A stretch of DNA of 64,000 nucleotides from Zoogloea sp. (GCF_023150065.1 NZ_JAKLLN010000007.1:79258-143257); one strand, 5' to 3'. Positions 24,164 through 32,768 are shown, counted from the stretch's first letter. The notes: generated by a model not told the origin, from the sequence alone. A program made the numbers and translations.

Positions 24164-26068
24164 CTACTTGCTACCCCGAGACTCCAGCTCTTCCCAGCGC
24201 AACATCGCGGCTTCAACCTCAGACTCCAGCGCTTGCAGGCGCGCGTTCAAACCCGGAACCTCTTGGGCACTGTCCCGATACGTCGCGGGGTCGTTCAGCC
24301 TGGCCTGAAGCTGAACCTGCTCCGCCTCCAGCCCGGCAATGCGATCCGGCAGGGCCTCGAGTTCGCGCTGCTCCTTCCAGCTCAGCTTGACAGGCGCAGC
24401 AGCAGCCGGCGCGGGCGCATCCTTCCTGACGGCAGGGGCTTTCGGCGCCACAGGCGCAGTTGCCGTCACCGCAGACTTGCGCACACGCAGCCAGTCATCG
24501 TAGCCGCCCGCATATTCCTTCCAGCGCCCCTCCCCTTCCGCAGCGATCACCTGGGTGACCACATTGTCGAGAAAGGCCCGGTCGTGGCTGACCAGGAAGA
24601 CCGTACCATCGTACTGGGCGAGCAGATCTTCCAGCAGATCAAGGGTTTCGATATCGAGATCGTTGGTCGGCTCATCCAGCACCAGCACATTCGCCGGGCG
24701 GGCGAACAGACGAGCCAGCAGGAGCCGGTTGCGCTCTCCCCCGGACAGGGATTTGACCGGCGACCGGGCACGCTGGGGAGAAAACAGGAAATCCCCCAGG
24801 TAGCCGATGATGTGCGTGCGGTGGCCGGCAATCTCCACGTAATCCGACCCCGGGCTGATGACTTCCGTCAACGGCGCGTCCGGATCAAGCTGGGCGCGCA
24901 GCTGGTCAAAGTAAGCCACGGTCTGCCGCGTTCCCCGGCGAATCCGCCCTTCATCCGCTTCGAGCTCTCCCAGGATCAGCTTCAGCAGGGTGGTCTTGCC
25001 GGCACCATTGGGCCCGATCAGGCCGATACGGTCGCCACGCAGGATGCGTGTGGAGAAGTCCCGCACGATCTGCCGCTCGCCAAAGGTCTTGCCCACGTGC
25101 TCGAGCTCGGCCACCATCTGGCCGCTGCCTTCCCCCCTGTCCAGGGCCAGCTTGACGTTGCCGAAACGCTCACGACGCGCGCTGCGCTCCCGGCGCAGGG
25201 CCTCAAGCCGCCGCACACGCCCTTCATTGCGCGTCCGACGGGCCTCCACCCCCTTGCGAATCCACACTTCCTCCTGGGCCAGCAACTTGTCGAAGCGGGC
25301 ATTCGCCTTCTCCTCCGCATCAAGATGCTCAGCCTTGCGGGTGAGGTACTCACTAAAGCGCCCGGGAAAGCTGCTCAGCAAACCGCGATCCAGTTCCACA
25401 ATGCGCGTGGCCACGTTGTCGAGAAAGACCCGGTCGTGGGTGATCACCACCACCGCACCGGGAAAATCCCGAATCAATTCCTCCAGCCACAGGATGCCGT
25501 CGATATCCAGGTGGTTGGTCGGCTCGTCAAGCAGCAGCATTTCCGGTTCGCCGACCAGGGCACGCGCCAATGCAACCCGCTTGATGCCCCCCCCCGAAAG
25601 GCTTCCTACCCGCGCCTCCCCGGACAGGCGAAGCTGCGCCAGCACCTGTTCCACCTTCTGCTCCATCCGCCAGGCCTGGGCATCCTCGACCCGGTGCTGG
25701 ATCTCCTCCAGATGCGCAAGGGCAGCGCCACTACCATCCTCGGCCACGGCCAGCATGGCTGCGTGGTACTCCACCAGAAGCCGCGCCACGTCCCCCAGGC
25801 CATCGGCCACCGTCTCAAAGACGCTCCGTTCAAGGGGAAAATCCGCCTCCTGGGGAACATATGCAATCCGCGCGCCTGGCTGGCGCCACAGACGCCCATC
25901 ATCCAGGGAAGCCTGACCAGCCAGAGCCTTCAGGAGGCTGGATTTACCGCTGCCGTTGCGCCCGATCAGGGCCACACGTTCGCCAGCATCGAGCTGAAAG
26001 GCCGCCTTGTCGAGCAAGGCAACATGGCCGAATGCGAGGCAGGCGTCGTCAAGAGTAATCAGTGGCAT
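24164..26068 (-). CDS. uup: ABC-F ATPase, Uup type
   Basis: Soluble tandem ATPase of the ABC-F family; Uup members act on ribosomes or DNA intermediates and reduce precise excision of transposons in E. coli. 634 residues. The first ABC cassette has Walker A GRNGSGKSS at 36-44 and signature LSGGGIKRV; the second has Walker A GPNGAGKTT near 350 and signature LSGGERNR. Both Walker B motifs read LLLDEPTNHLD or LVLDEPTNDLD. A linker rich in Arg/Glu separates them. The last ~80 residues form the Uup-type coiled coil after an Ala/Pro-rich stretch, which separates it from EttA. ATG at 26068. Confidence 0.93.
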   Translation of the reverse strand: MPLITLDDACLAFGHVALLDKAAFQLDAGERVALIGRNGSGKSSLLKALAGQASLDDGRLWRQPGARIAYVPQEADFPLERSVFETVADGLGDVARLLVEYHAAMLAVAEDGSGAALAHLEEIQHRVEDAQAWRMEQKVEQVLAQLRLSGEARVGSLSGGGIKRVALARALVGEPEMLLLDEPTNHLDIDGILWLEELIRDFPGAVVVITHDRVFLDNVATRIVELDRGLLSSFPGRFSEYLTRKAEHLDAEEKANARFDKLLAQEEVWIRKGVEARRTRNEGRVRRLEALRRERSARRERFGNVKLALDRGEGSGQMVAELEHVGKTFGERQIVRDFSTRILRGDRIGLIGPNGAGKTTLLKLILGELEADEGRIRRGTRQTVAYFDQLRAQLDPDAPLTEVISPGSDYVEIAGHRTHIIGYLGDFLFSPQRARSPVKSLSGGERNRLLLARLFARPANVLVLDEPTNDLDIETLDLLEDLLAQYDGTVFLVSHDRAFLDNVVTQVIAAEGEGRWKEYAGGYDDWLRVRKSAVTATAPVAPKAPAVRKDAPAPAAAAPVKLSWKEQRELEALPDRIAGLEAEQVQLQARLNDPATYRDSAQEVPGLNARLQALESEVEAAMLRWEELESRGSK

Positions 26069-26211
26069 GGGGTAAGCAGACGGTCGGGCAGAAAGGTCGC
26101 GATTCTACTCCGCCCACCCATCGGGCCGAAACGGCAGCACAGAAGTTCGATGTATCAGGCTAACGAACGCGGGTTAGCGTTCAACAGTGCGGAGTACGCG
26201 CTGCATCCTTG

Positions 26212-26240
26212 TTGACTTGGCCCGGTCTTGTCTGTCTAAT
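26212..26240 (+). promoter_or_regulatory. sigma-70 promoter of hemP-bfd
   Basis: TTGACT (-35, 26212-26217), 17-nt spacer, TCTAAT (-10, 26235-26240). Five of six bases match the consensus in each box. The predicted start near 26247 falls inside the Fur-like site, the arrangement expected for iron repression. Confidence 0.7.
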
Positions 26241-26260
26241 ACGAATTATTCTCATTCTAT
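26241..26260 (+). promoter_or_regulatory. Fur box
   Basis: The AT-rich stretch ACGAATTATTCTCATTCTAT contains, on the complementary strand, AATGAGAATAATT, which is close to the classic Fur operator (AATGATAATCATT). It overlaps the start point of the hemP promoter. Confidence 0.7.
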
Positions 26261-26271
26261 TTAGTATTAAC

Positions 26272-26463
26272 GTGAACAGACCTGCTCCTTCGCTGCCCAC
26301 CCAAAGACCAGACACCCCGTCTTCTGAAGTCTTGGGCGAGATCGAGGCTCCGATCCGCAGCAGGGATCTGTTCAACAATCGCCCCTGCGTTTACATCGAG
26401 CACGAAGGCATGATTTATGCATTGAGAGCCACGCGTGCAGGCAAGCTGATTCTGACCAAATGA
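26272..26463 (+). CDS. hemP: Hemin uptake protein HemP
   Basis: A 63-residue protein of the HemP family, small factors linked to haem and iron acquisition and typically Fur-controlled. The conserved C-terminal half is clear: SRDLFNNRPCVYIEHEG followed by MIYALRATRAGKLILTK, which is the family pattern up to the last residue. The N-terminal half is Pro/Ser-rich. The first start in frame after the promoter is GTG at 26272; no Shine-Dalgarno is obvious. bfd follows after 90 nt on the same strand, so the two are likely one iron-responsive unit. Confidence 0.88.
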   Translation: MNRPAPSLPTQRPDTPSSEVLGEIEAPIRSRDLFNNRPCVYIEHEGMIYALRATRAGKLILTK

Positions 26464-26553
26464 AATAGATGGTCCACTCAAGAACCGGCACAGGCCTATC
26501 AGCGCAGCATTCCGGCGTATGTGCACCCAAGGCTGTTTGAAGGAAACACAACA

Positions 26554-26787
26554 ATGTATGTTTGCGTCTGTCGAGCGGTAACGGAAAAGCACATCGAATC
26601 AGCGGTCAATGCCGGCGCACGGCGCCTCCGCGACCTGCGGACTCAACTGGGTGTAACCGAAGAGTGCGGGCGCTGTGCCAAATGCGCCAAACAGTGCCTG
26701 GATGAAGCGGTCGGCCAAGCCTGCGCCTCCTCCATCCACCCTACCTGCGGCCCGGTTTCCTTCCCACTGATCCAGGAAGCCGCCTGA
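26554..26787 (+). CDS. bfd: Bacterioferritin-associated ferredoxin
   Basis: Small [2Fe-2S] protein that reduces the core of bacterioferritin to release stored iron. 77 residues. The BFD-like domain uses the spaced cysteines C4, C6, C38 and C41 (CVCRAVTE ... ECGRCAKC), the CXC-X31-CXXC pattern of the family. The ATG at 26554 with AGGAAA about 10 nt upstream gives the conserved MYVCVC N-terminus. It is second in the Fur-regulated hemP-bfd unit and is followed by an intrinsic terminator. No bacterioferritin gene lies in the window. Confidence 0.93.
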   Translation: MYVCVCRAVTEKHIESAVNAGARRLRDLRTQLGVTEECGRCAKCAKQCLDEAVGQACASSIHPTCGPVSFPLIQEAA

Positions 26788-26858
26788 CGACGAAACGGTT
26801 CAATCCGGCCGCCTGAACCTCGAGCCTGACCAACCGAACGCAGCACAGTCATCGAACC

Positions 26859-26883
26859 AACGGAGGCCTCGGCCTCCGTTTTT
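26859..26883 (+). terminator. Intrinsic terminator of hemP-bfd
   Basis: Stem AACGGAGGCC / GGCCTCCGTT followed by five Ts (26879-26883), 72 nt after the bfd stop. Confidence 0.9.
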
Positions 26884-26923
26884 GTTTGCCCACAGGTAGG
26901 CACTCTTACCTGCCCCACAAAAT

Positions 26924-26956
26924 AAAAATGCCGCTCAGCGCTAGCTGAACGGCATT
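26924..26956 (-). terminator. Intrinsic terminator of rpsT
   Basis: On the minus strand AATGCCGTTCAGC pairs with GCTGAGCGGCATT around TAGC, with one G-U pair, followed by TTTTATTTT. It lies 67 nt after the rpsT stop. Confidence 0.88.
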
Positions 26957-27023
26957 ATCGCGACGGCCTTTCAGGCTCTCATCGCTATGGGTGGCGAAAC
27001 CACAACCACCCCAGGCTCGCGTA

Positions 27024-27299
27024 TTAGGCGGCCACGGCCCCCATGCCCTTGATGGCGGCAGAGAGGCGGCTCTTGTGGCGAGCAGCCTTGTTCTTGTGAA
27101 TGATCTTCTTGTCAGCAATGCTGTCGATCGTACGCTGGGACGACACGAAAACTTGCTGAGCGACCTGCTTGTCGCCACCGTCAACCGCCTTGCGGACAGC
27201 CTTGATAGCAGTGCGCAGACGGGAACGCAGACTCATGTTGAGGGCGCGAGCCTTAACAGCTTGCCGGGCGCGCTTACGGGCTTGTGCCGAGTTGGCCAT
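27024..27299 (-). CDS. rpsT: 30S ribosomal protein S20
   Basis: Primary 16S rRNA-binding protein of the small subunit. 91 residues, basic and helical, starting [20 protein letters not shown], the S20 N-terminus; the [13 protein letters not shown] helix and the [17 protein letters not shown] segment are typical. The ATG at 27299 follows AGGATTACTAAAAG. It is monocistronic, with its own promoter and terminator, as in most proteobacteria. Confidence 0.98.
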   Translation of the reverse strand: MANSAQARKRARQAVKARALNMSLRSRLRTAIKAVRKAVDGGDKQVAQQVFVSSQRTIDSIADKKIIHKNKAARHKSRLSAAIKGMGAVAA

Positions 27300-27337
27300 C
27301 TTTTAGTAATCCTGAAAGAAATGCAGTAAAGCCATGG

Positions 27338-27367
27338 ATTTTATGGGAAAACAAACCCTCTTGGCAA
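27338..27367 (-). promoter_or_regulatory. Candidate sigma-70 promoter of rpsT
   Basis: Minus strand TTGCCA (27362-27367), 18-nt spacer, TAAAAT (27338-27343), 38 nt upstream of the rpsT ATG. Confidence 0.5.
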
Positions 27368-27401
27368 GACATTTATTCTGGATCCCGATAGCCCAAATAA
27401 A

Positions 27402-27431
27402 CAGGGCCCCACCATTTCTGGTGGGGCCCTG
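27402..27431 (-). terminator. Intrinsic terminator of the beta-ketothiolase gene
   Basis: Perfect 12-bp stem CAGGGCCCCACC / GGTGGGGCCCTG with a 6-nt loop. On the minus strand it is followed by TTTATTT, 19 nt after the thiolase stop. Confidence 0.88.
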
Positions 27432-27450
27432 AATCAGGCGCAAATAAGGA

Positions 27451-28635
27451 TCAGATGCGCTCGAAGACAGTAGCGATACCCTGGCCACCGCCGATGCACA
27501 TGGTCACCAGCGCATAGCGACCGCCGGTGCGCTGAAGCTCATAGATAGCCTTGGTTGCGATGAACGCACCGGAACAACCGACCGGGTGGCCGAGGGCAAT
27601 GGCGCCGCCATTCGGGTTGGTCTTGGCGGGATCCAGGCCAAGGACACGCATGACGGTCAGAGCCTGGGCAGCAAACGCTTCGTTCGACTCGATCACGTCC
27701 ATCTGATCCAGCGTCAGGCCAGCCTTCTTGAGGGCCAGACGGGACGCGGGGATCGGACCTTCACCCATGATGTCGTTCGGCACACCGGCGATAGCGTAGG
27801 ACACCAGACGTGCCATCGGCTTGTAACCGGCATTGACAGCGGTGGAGCCGTCGGCCAGCACGAAGAAGGCAGCGCCGTCGTTGATGCCGGAAGCGTTGCC
27901 CGCGGTGACGGTACCGTCCTTCTTGAAGGCCGGCTTCATCTTGGCGAGGGACTCCATGGAGGTACCACGCTTCAGATGCTCGTCGGTATCGAACACCACG
28001 TCGCCCTTGCGGGTCTGCTTGACGATCGGAACGATCTGGGACTGGAAGTGACCGGCATCGATGGCGGCCGCAGCACGACGCTGGGACTCAACGGCAAAGG
28101 CATCCTGCTCTTCACGACTGATGCCGTGCTTGGCGGCGAGGTTCTCGGCCGTGATGCCCATGTGACCAACACCAAACGGATCGGTCAGCACGGCAACCAT
28201 GCTGTCGATGGCCTTGGTGTCACCCATGCGGGCACCGGAACGCAGTGCGGGCAGAAGGTAGCTGGCCTTGGACATGACTTCGACACCACCACCGATGCCG
28301 TAATCGGCATCACCCAGCAGAATGTTCTGAGCGGTGGTAACGATGCCCTGCAGACCGGAGGAGCACAGACGGCTCACCTGCATGGCCACGGACTCCATGG
28401 GGAGGCCAGCCTGGATCGACGCGACGCGGGAAACATAAGCGTAGCGGGAATCGGTGGGCATACAGTTGCCGACGGTGATGTAGTTGATCAGCTGCGGATC
28501 CACTCCGGAGCGGGAAACCGACTCCTTCATGACGATGCCGGCCAGCTCACTGGCGTCGAAATCAGCCAGGGCACCACCAAAAGCACCGATAGCGGAACGA
28601 ACTGCACTCAATACGACTACTTCGCGACTAGCCAT
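27451..28635 (-). CDS. Acetyl-CoA C-acyltransferase (beta-ketothiolase, BktB/PhaA type)
   Basis: Condenses or cleaves acetoacetyl-CoA and related 3-ketoacyl-CoAs; a key step of polyhydroxyalkanoate and fatty-acid metabolism. 394 residues. The catalytic set is complete: nucleophile Cys91 in SRLCSSGLQ, the NEAFAAQ motif near 318, His in GHPVGCSG near 350 and Cys in CIGGGQG near 380. The sequence most resembles BktB-like biosynthetic thiolases, but degradation cannot be excluded. TGAGGAGG upstream supports the ATG at 28635. It follows the CobD/CbiB-like gene by 27 nt on the same strand and ends in a strong terminator. Confidence 0.93.
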   Translation of the reverse strand: MASREVVVLSAVRSAIGAFGGALADFDASELAGIVMKESVSRSGVDPQLINYITVGNCMPTDSRYAYVSRVASIQAGLPMESVAMQVSRLCSSGLQGIVTTAQNILLGDADYGIGGGVEVMSKASYLLPALRSGARMGDTKAIDSMVAVLTDPFGVGHMGITAENLAAKHGISREEQDAFAVESQRRAAAAIDAGHFQSQIVPIVKQTRKGDVVFDTDEHLKRGTSMESLAKMKPAFKKDGTVTAGNASGINDGAAFFVLADGSTAVNAGYKPMARLVSYAIAGVPNDIMGEGPIPASRLALKKAGLTLDQMDVIESNEAFAAQALTVMRVLGLDPAKTNPNGGAIALGHPVGCSGAFIATKAIYELQRTGGRYALVTMCIGGGQGIATVFERI

Positions 28636-28662
28636 CTGTATTCCTCCTCAGAATTATTACGA

Positions 28663-29595
28663 TTAATTACCAACCCAACCCGCGATACCCAAGAGCGCCA
28701 GCAGCAACATCACCAGCACCAGGGTTCTCCAGATCAGGCCGATAGTGCTCTGCATGAAATCGGCATCGGCATCATCACCGACCCCCATTTCCGGTCGCTC
28801 TACGACTTCTCCCGACTCATGGATCGGCATGCCAAGCCGAACACCCAAGGCGCCGCCGCCACTGGCAAGCAGTATACCGGAAGCCTTGTCCTTCCATTGG
28901 TTGGCTTGGGCCCGCCAGCAGTACACGCCATCCTCGAAGTCACCGACCACGGAAAACGCTGCCGCAGTCAGACGCACGGGGAGCCAGTCAAGCATGGCAA
29001 AGGCGCGGGACGGGAAGTCACCAAACGCACCAAAATCCGGATCAAGTCGCCGCTGACGGCCCCACTCTTCGTCGAGGAAACGGGCCAACCGGTAGAGGAT
29101 GGCACCACTGGGCCCCGGCAGTATGATGAACCAGAAGGCCACGCCGAATACATTGCGATGGGAGGCCACAAGAGCCTCCTCGATGGCGAGACGCGCCACT
29201 TCGCTGGAGCTCGAGTCGTCATGACGACGTCCGCGCCACTCGCCGAGCAGTTGCCGTGCGCGCGGAATTTCCCCCATGCGCAACGCGAGCTGGATATCCG
29301 TGAAAAAGTGGCTGACCTGACGAAAGCCCATGGTCAGATAGAGAATGAGGATATTGAAGAGCACCCCGAGAACGGGGCTGACGTGCCACAGCACGAAATA
29401 CACCAGTGCCGAACCGAAGCACGTGGCCAGGATGGCTACCCACCAGGCAACGGCACCATGGCGTGACTCCCCGTCATTGAAACGATCTTCCAGGAAACGG
29501 GCAAAAACCTTCAGGGGAGCCTGAACAAAACGTGCGACAGGCAGCGGGCGAAGTTGCTCCAGAAGGAGTGCGACGATCAGCGAAAACAGGGTCAT
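28663..29595 (-). CDS. CobD/CbiB-family membrane protein
   Basis: A 310-residue inner-membrane protein related to CobD/CbiB (adenosylcobinamide-phosphate synthase) and AmpE. Hydrophobic segments are seen at about 50-70, 75-95, 150-170 and 285-305. Conserved bits include LLLEQLRPLP at the N-terminus, FRQVSHFFTDIQLAL near 92 and RLARFLDEEWG near 170. No other cobalamin-synthesis gene is near, so a true CobD role is doubtful; homologues of this kind in betaproteobacteria are often annotated only by family. Lies upstream of the thiolase gene and downstream of the Nudix gene on the same strand. Confidence 0.75.
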   Translation of the reverse strand: MTLFSLIVALLLEQLRPLPVARFVQAPLKVFARFLEDRFNDGESRHGAVAWWVAILATCFGSALVYFVLWHVSPVLGVLFNILILYLTMGFRQVSHFFTDIQLALRMGEIPRARQLLGEWRGRRHDDSSSSEVARLAIEEALVASHRNVFGVAFWFIILPGPSGAILYRLARFLDEEWGRQRRLDPDFGAFGDFPSRAFAMLDWLPVRLTAAAFSVVGDFEDGVYCWRAQANQWKDKASGILLASGGGALGVRLGMPIHESGEVVERPEMGVGDDADADFMQSTIGLIWRTLVLVMLLLALLGIAGWVGN

Positions 29596-29687
29596 GCGAC
29601 GGGGGGTCTTGAGCGACCCTCATTGTTCATTCCTATTGGGGATGACGCAAGATACCATCAAACCAACCCATTACAAATGGCGTTCGC

Positions 29688-30293
29688 TCATCGATCCAGG
29701 AATCGTTGCAGACTCACGATCATCCCGGCGGTGGCGCCCCAGATGAAGTAGTCGCCGTAGGGCATCGCGTAGTACTCCCGCAGCCGGCCACGCACCTCGG
29801 CCCGATGCAGCTGATGGTTGTTCACATCCAGCAGAAAGGACAAGGGCACCTCGAAAACCTCGGCAACCTCGAACTCGTCAGGCACCAACTCGAAGGGGGG
29901 TGTGACCAGCCCGACCACCGGCGTCACGTCAAAGCCGGTCCCGGTGCGATACTGGGGCAGACAGCCCAGCAATTCGATGTGCTGACGGAGCAGGCGAATC
30001 TCCTCCTCGGTCTCTCTGAGGGCTGTCTCGATCGGAGAACTGTCCTGCTCCTCGACGCGCCCGCCGGGGAAACTCACCTGCCCGGGATGGTGATGCAGGT
30101 GATCCGTACGGCGCGTCAGCAGCAAGGTAGGTTCCGGCTGGCGCAGGACGATGGGAACAAGGACCGCCGCGGGGCGCAAGGGCCCGGGGGCAATGCCGTC
30201 CTCTGCCGGCGATTCATACCCCCCTGCAGAGGAGAATTGCTGGCGCCACCAGTCTGCCGAGTGTGCGACCGAAGAATGCGGTTTGCTGTCCAT
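29688..30293 (-). CDS. Nudix CoA pyrophosphatase (UPF0035/NudL type)
   Basis: Predicted to hydrolyse CoA or acyl-CoA to phosphopantetheine and 3',5'-ADP. 201 residues. The UPF0035 signature LLTRRTDHLHHHPGQVSFPGG runs into the Nudix box, G78-RVEEQ through RETEEEI at 94-100, with all metal-binding glutamates. Starts 11 nt after the retropepsin-like gene stop, so it may be the second gene of that transcript. Confidence 0.9.
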   Translation of the reverse strand: MDSKPHSSVAHSADWWRQQFSSAGGYESPAEDGIAPGPLRPAAVLVPIVLRQPEPTLLLTRRTDHLHHHPGQVSFPGGRVEEQDSSPIETALRETEEEIRLLRQHIELLGCLPQYRTGTGFDVTPVVGLVTPPFELVPDEFEVAEVFEVPLSFLLDVNNHQLHRAEVRGRLREYYAMPYGDYFIWGATAGMIVSLQRFLDR

Positions 30294-30304
30294 TTAATCG
30301 GCTG

Positions 30305-30964
30305 TCAATAACGTTGTCGCAAGTGAAGGGCCGCGCCCTCCCGCCGCATGTCCATGCGGTTGAGAAAGCTCATGCCAAGAAGCACATAGGGCATTTCACC
30401 ATCGATCACAACCCCGGGCACGTTGCGCAGCGTAAGCGTTCCAGCCCGCACCTTGTCCAGGGACACCACCCAGCCACGGACAAGTCCGTTGGCCGTCTGC
30501 ATGGTTAACGGCTCACCTTTGACAAACTCGATTCCTGCCCGCAAGGCATCCGAGCGCCCCAGGGCGACAGAGGTCGCCCCGGTATCGACCAGAAACCGTA
30601 CTTCAACCCCATTGACCGCGCCCGCCACATTAAAGTGGCCGCGACTATCCCCATGAATGACAAGGGATGGCGCCCCCGCGCCGGCAGGCGTTGCGACGCT
30701 GACCGCATGTTCGCCGACCACCAGCCTGTGACGCCGACCGTCAAATTCGAGGGTCGCACCTTGCCCATCGACAGCAAGCACCCGCACCCCCTCCGTCGTA
30801 CTTCCCACCCCCGCACTGCGGGGCGCACCGTTGTTGATGACGAGCAAGGCCTTGCCCGGGAAGACCCCGGCAAGAGCAACCTCGGTTGCCAGCGCAGGAT
30901 TGGCTGCACAAGCCAGGATCAGACCGATAAACTGAAAGGAGCGAAAAAAACGGAAATCCCACAT
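30305..30964 (-). CDS. Retropepsin-like aspartic protease (clan AA), exported
   Basis: A 219-residue protein with a signal peptide (MWDFRFFRSFQ charged part, then a hydrophobic core to about residue 26). A C-terminal retropepsin-like domain (about 100-219) carries the catalytic triplet D127-T128-G129 in FLVDTGATSVALG and a final YVLLGMSFLNRM strand. Such proteins act as homodimers; bacterial members are periplasmic with unknown substrates. The ATG at 30964 gives the clean signal peptide; an in-frame ATG at 30982 is possible. The start codon overlaps that of the divergent amidotransferase gene by two bases. Confidence 0.82.
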   Translation of the reverse strand: MWDFRFFRSFQFIGLILACAANPALATEVALAGVFPGKALLVINNGAPRSAGVGSTTEGVRVLAVDGQGATLEFDGRRHRLVVGEHAVSVATPAGAGAPSLVIHGDSRGHFNVAGAVNGVEVRFLVDTGATSVALGRSDALRAGIEFVKGEPLTMQTANGLVRGWVVSLDKVRAGTLTLRNVPGVVIDGEMPYVLLGMSFLNRMDMRREGAALHLRQRY

Positions 30965-31673
30965 GAAACCGATAGCAGTCATTCGCCATAGCCCGACGGA
31001 AGGTCCGGGCCATTTTGCCACATTCCTGGAACGGCACTCCCGCCCCTGGACCTTGATCCGGATTGATGCGGGAGAACCTGTCCCGAGCTCCGCCGACGAT
31101 TTCGCCGGGCTGTGCCTGATGGGCGGGCCGATGAGCGTCAATGATCAGCTGGACTGGATCCCTCCCCTGCTCCAGTTGATCCGCCAGATGATGGCAGCAG
31201 ACAAGCCGGTCATCGGCCATTGCCTGGGCGGGCAACTGATGAGCCGCGCCCTCGGCGGAACAGTGAGCAGGAATCCCGTCAAGGAAATCGGCTGGGGCAA
31301 GGTCAAGGTCGTCGATTCACCCGTGGCCCGCCAATGGCTTGGCGACATTCAAGGCTTCGAGAGCTTCCACTGGCACGGCGAAACCTTCTCGATTCCCGAG
31401 GGCGCTACACGAATTCTGGAGAGCGCAGTCTGCGCCAATCAGGCTTTCGTACTCGGCAAACATCTCGGCATGCAGTGCCACGTGGAGATGAAACGGGAAA
31501 TGGTGGAGGCTTGGTGCGAGAGCGGCGCCGAAGAAATCAGGGACGCCAGCCCCGCCGATACCGTCCAGACTCCTGCCGAGATGGCCATCGACATCGACCG
31601 ACGACTCGCCACCCTGAGCAAGCATGCGGAAGTGCTGTACACGAGGTGGCTTCAGGGCCTTCCAGCGGCCTGA
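30963..31673 (+). CDS. Class I glutamine amidotransferase-like protein
   Basis: A 236-residue stand-alone glutaminase-fold protein, of the type annotated as GMP synthase-like amidotransferase. It has nucleophile Cys87 in VIGHCLGGQLMSRALGG and a CHVEM His/Glu pair near 172-174. There is no synthase domain, so the acceptor is unknown; relatives include gamma-glutamyl hydrolases. The conserved N-terminus MKPIAVIRHSPTEGPG supports the ATG at 30963. AAAGGAG lies about 20 nt upstream, rather far. It is convergent with the YjfB-like gene and shares a bidirectional terminator with it. Confidence 0.82.
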   Translation: MKPIAVIRHSPTEGPGHFATFLERHSRPWTLIRIDAGEPVPSSADDFAGLCLMGGPMSVNDQLDWIPPLLQLIRQMMAADKPVIGHCLGGQLMSRALGGTVSRNPVKEIGWGKVKVVDSPVARQWLGDIQGFESFHWHGETFSIPEGATRILESAVCANQAFVLGKHLGMQCHVEMKREMVEAWCESGAEEIRDASPADTVQTPAEMAIDIDRRLATLSKHAEVLYTRWLQGLPAA

Positions 31674-31679
31674 TACGAA

Positions 31680-31706
31680 AAGGGCCAGCACTCAAGGCTG
31701 GCCCTT
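31680..31706. terminator. Bidirectional terminator between amidotransferase and yjfB-like genes
   Basis: Perfect 10-bp stem AAGGGCCAGC / GCTGGCCCTT around a 7-nt loop. On the minus strand it is followed by a TTTT run; the plus-strand tail is weaker. Confidence 0.8.
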
Positions 31707-31732
31707 CGTATGCATCTGAAAAACAATGCCGT

Positions 31733-31921
31733 TCAGGCGTAAGTATCGACCGACCGCCCGACCGTTGCCGTGGGATCGGGCACCGAGGCCGGCTGCGGCA
31801 GCGACGCAATCATCTGAGCGGCCATGGCCTGCTGCTGATCCAGCGTCTTGCGCAGCATCGCAACGGACACTGCGTCCTGGGTCTGCACCTGGGAAGTCGA
31901 CGCCGCCGACGAGATATTCAT
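31733..31921 (-). CDS. YjfB-family small protein (putative motility protein)
   Basis: A 62-residue protein starting MNISSAASTSQVQTQDAVSV and ending GRSVDTYA. This is the layout of the YjfB family, short proteins with Ser/Gln-rich N-termini often expressed with motility genes in Bacillus and proteobacteria. No flagellar gene is near. The ATG at 31921 lies 4 nt after the yajQ stop, so the two are likely co-transcribed; the longer open frame upstream is just yajQ in another frame. Confidence 0.68.
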   Translation of the reverse strand: MNISSAASTSQVQTQDAVSVAMLRKTLDQQQAMAAQMIASLPQPASVPDPTATVGRSVDTYA

Positions 31922-31925
31922 CTTT

Positions 31926-32411
31926 TCAGTCCCTGAAATTGCCGTACTGCAGCGGGAAGTCCGTGATGTCCTTGCGCACCAGAGCGATGCACTCCTGAAG
32001 GAGATCCCGCTTGGCACCGGAAACACGGACAGCCTCACCCTGAATGGATGCCTGAACCTTGAGCTTGCTGTCCTTGATGAGCTTGACGATCTTCTTGGAC
32101 TGCTCCTGTTCGATCCCCACTCTGACGGTGAGTTCCTGCTTCACTTTGTTGCCGCTCACCTTTTGCACGTCCCCGTGCTTGAGGCAGCGCACATCGATTT
32201 TCTTGGCAGTCATTTCAGGCAACAGGATCGCCAGCATCTGCTCCAACTGAAAATCACTGTCGGCATGCAACGTCAGCAACTTCTCCGCCTGCTCGACCCG
32301 GGCATCAGTCCCCTTGAAGTCGTAACGCCCGGTGATCTTGCGGTTGGCCCCTTCAACGGCGTTGCGCAATGCAACCATATCGACTTCGGAGGTAATGTCG
32401 AATGACGGCAT
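31926..32411 (-). CDS. yajQ: YajQ-family nucleotide-binding protein
   Basis: 161 residues, full length. Starts [20 protein letters not shown] and ends QYGNFRD, both diagnostic of YajQ, with the YDFKG motif near 30. Family members bind c-di-GMP in Xanthomonas and other bacteria, and RNA or nucleotides in E. coli; c-di-GMP binding here is inference. It sits 13 nt after ppnP. A diguanylate cyclase and an EPS locus elsewhere in the window make a signalling role worth noting. Confidence 0.92.
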   Translation of the reverse strand: MPSFDITSEVDMVALRNAVEGANRKITGRYDFKGTDARVEQAEKLLTLHADSDFQLEQMLAILLPEMTAKKIDVRCLKHGDVQKVSGNKVKQELTVRVGIEQEQSKKIVKLIKDSKLKVQASIQGEAVRVSGAKRDLLQECIALVRKDITDFPLQYGNFRD

Positions 32412-32424
32412 GGCAGGCTCCCGA

Positions 32425-32748
32425 TCAGGCGAAGTGGCAGACGTAGTGATAGGCCTCGCCCGTCACTTCGATATCGAAACTGGAATTGCCCGGCACGTTG
32501 AAGGACTCGCCTGCGGCGTAGGTCTTCCATTCGGACTCACCCTTCAGACGAACGCGGCAGCTGCCGGCCACACCTTCCATGATCTCGGGCACACCGGTGT
32601 TGAAGGTGAGGGTGGACGGGAGGATGACGCCCACCGACTTGCGTACGCCGTCGGCCAGAATGACCGTGTGGCTCACGCACTTGCCGTCAAAATAAACGTT
32701 GGCTTTCTTGACGACGGACACGCCGTCGAACTGAATTTCCTGAGTCAT
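32425..32748 (-). CDS. ppnP: Pyrimidine/purine nucleoside phosphorylase
   Basis: A small cupin-fold phosphorylase that splits nucleosides with phosphate. 107 residues, full length for the family (formerly DUF1255/YaiE). Conserved core: [15 protein letters not shown] and [14 protein letters not shown], ending YHYVCHF. It is 20 nt after the DUF2788 gene and 13 nt before yajQ on the same strand. Confidence 0.92.
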   Translation of the reverse strand: MTQEIQFDGVSVVKKANVYFDGKCVSHTVILADGVRKSVGVILPSTLTFNTGVPEIMEGVAGSCRVRLKGESEWKTYAAGESFNVPGNSSFDIEVTGEAYHYVCHFA

Positions 32749-32768
32749 GTTCAGATCACTTCCTAAAT

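Noticed and set aside
28663..29595. True adenosylcobinamide-phosphate synthase
   Set aside because: Only family-level resemblance, and no other cobalamin gene is nearby; called at family level only.
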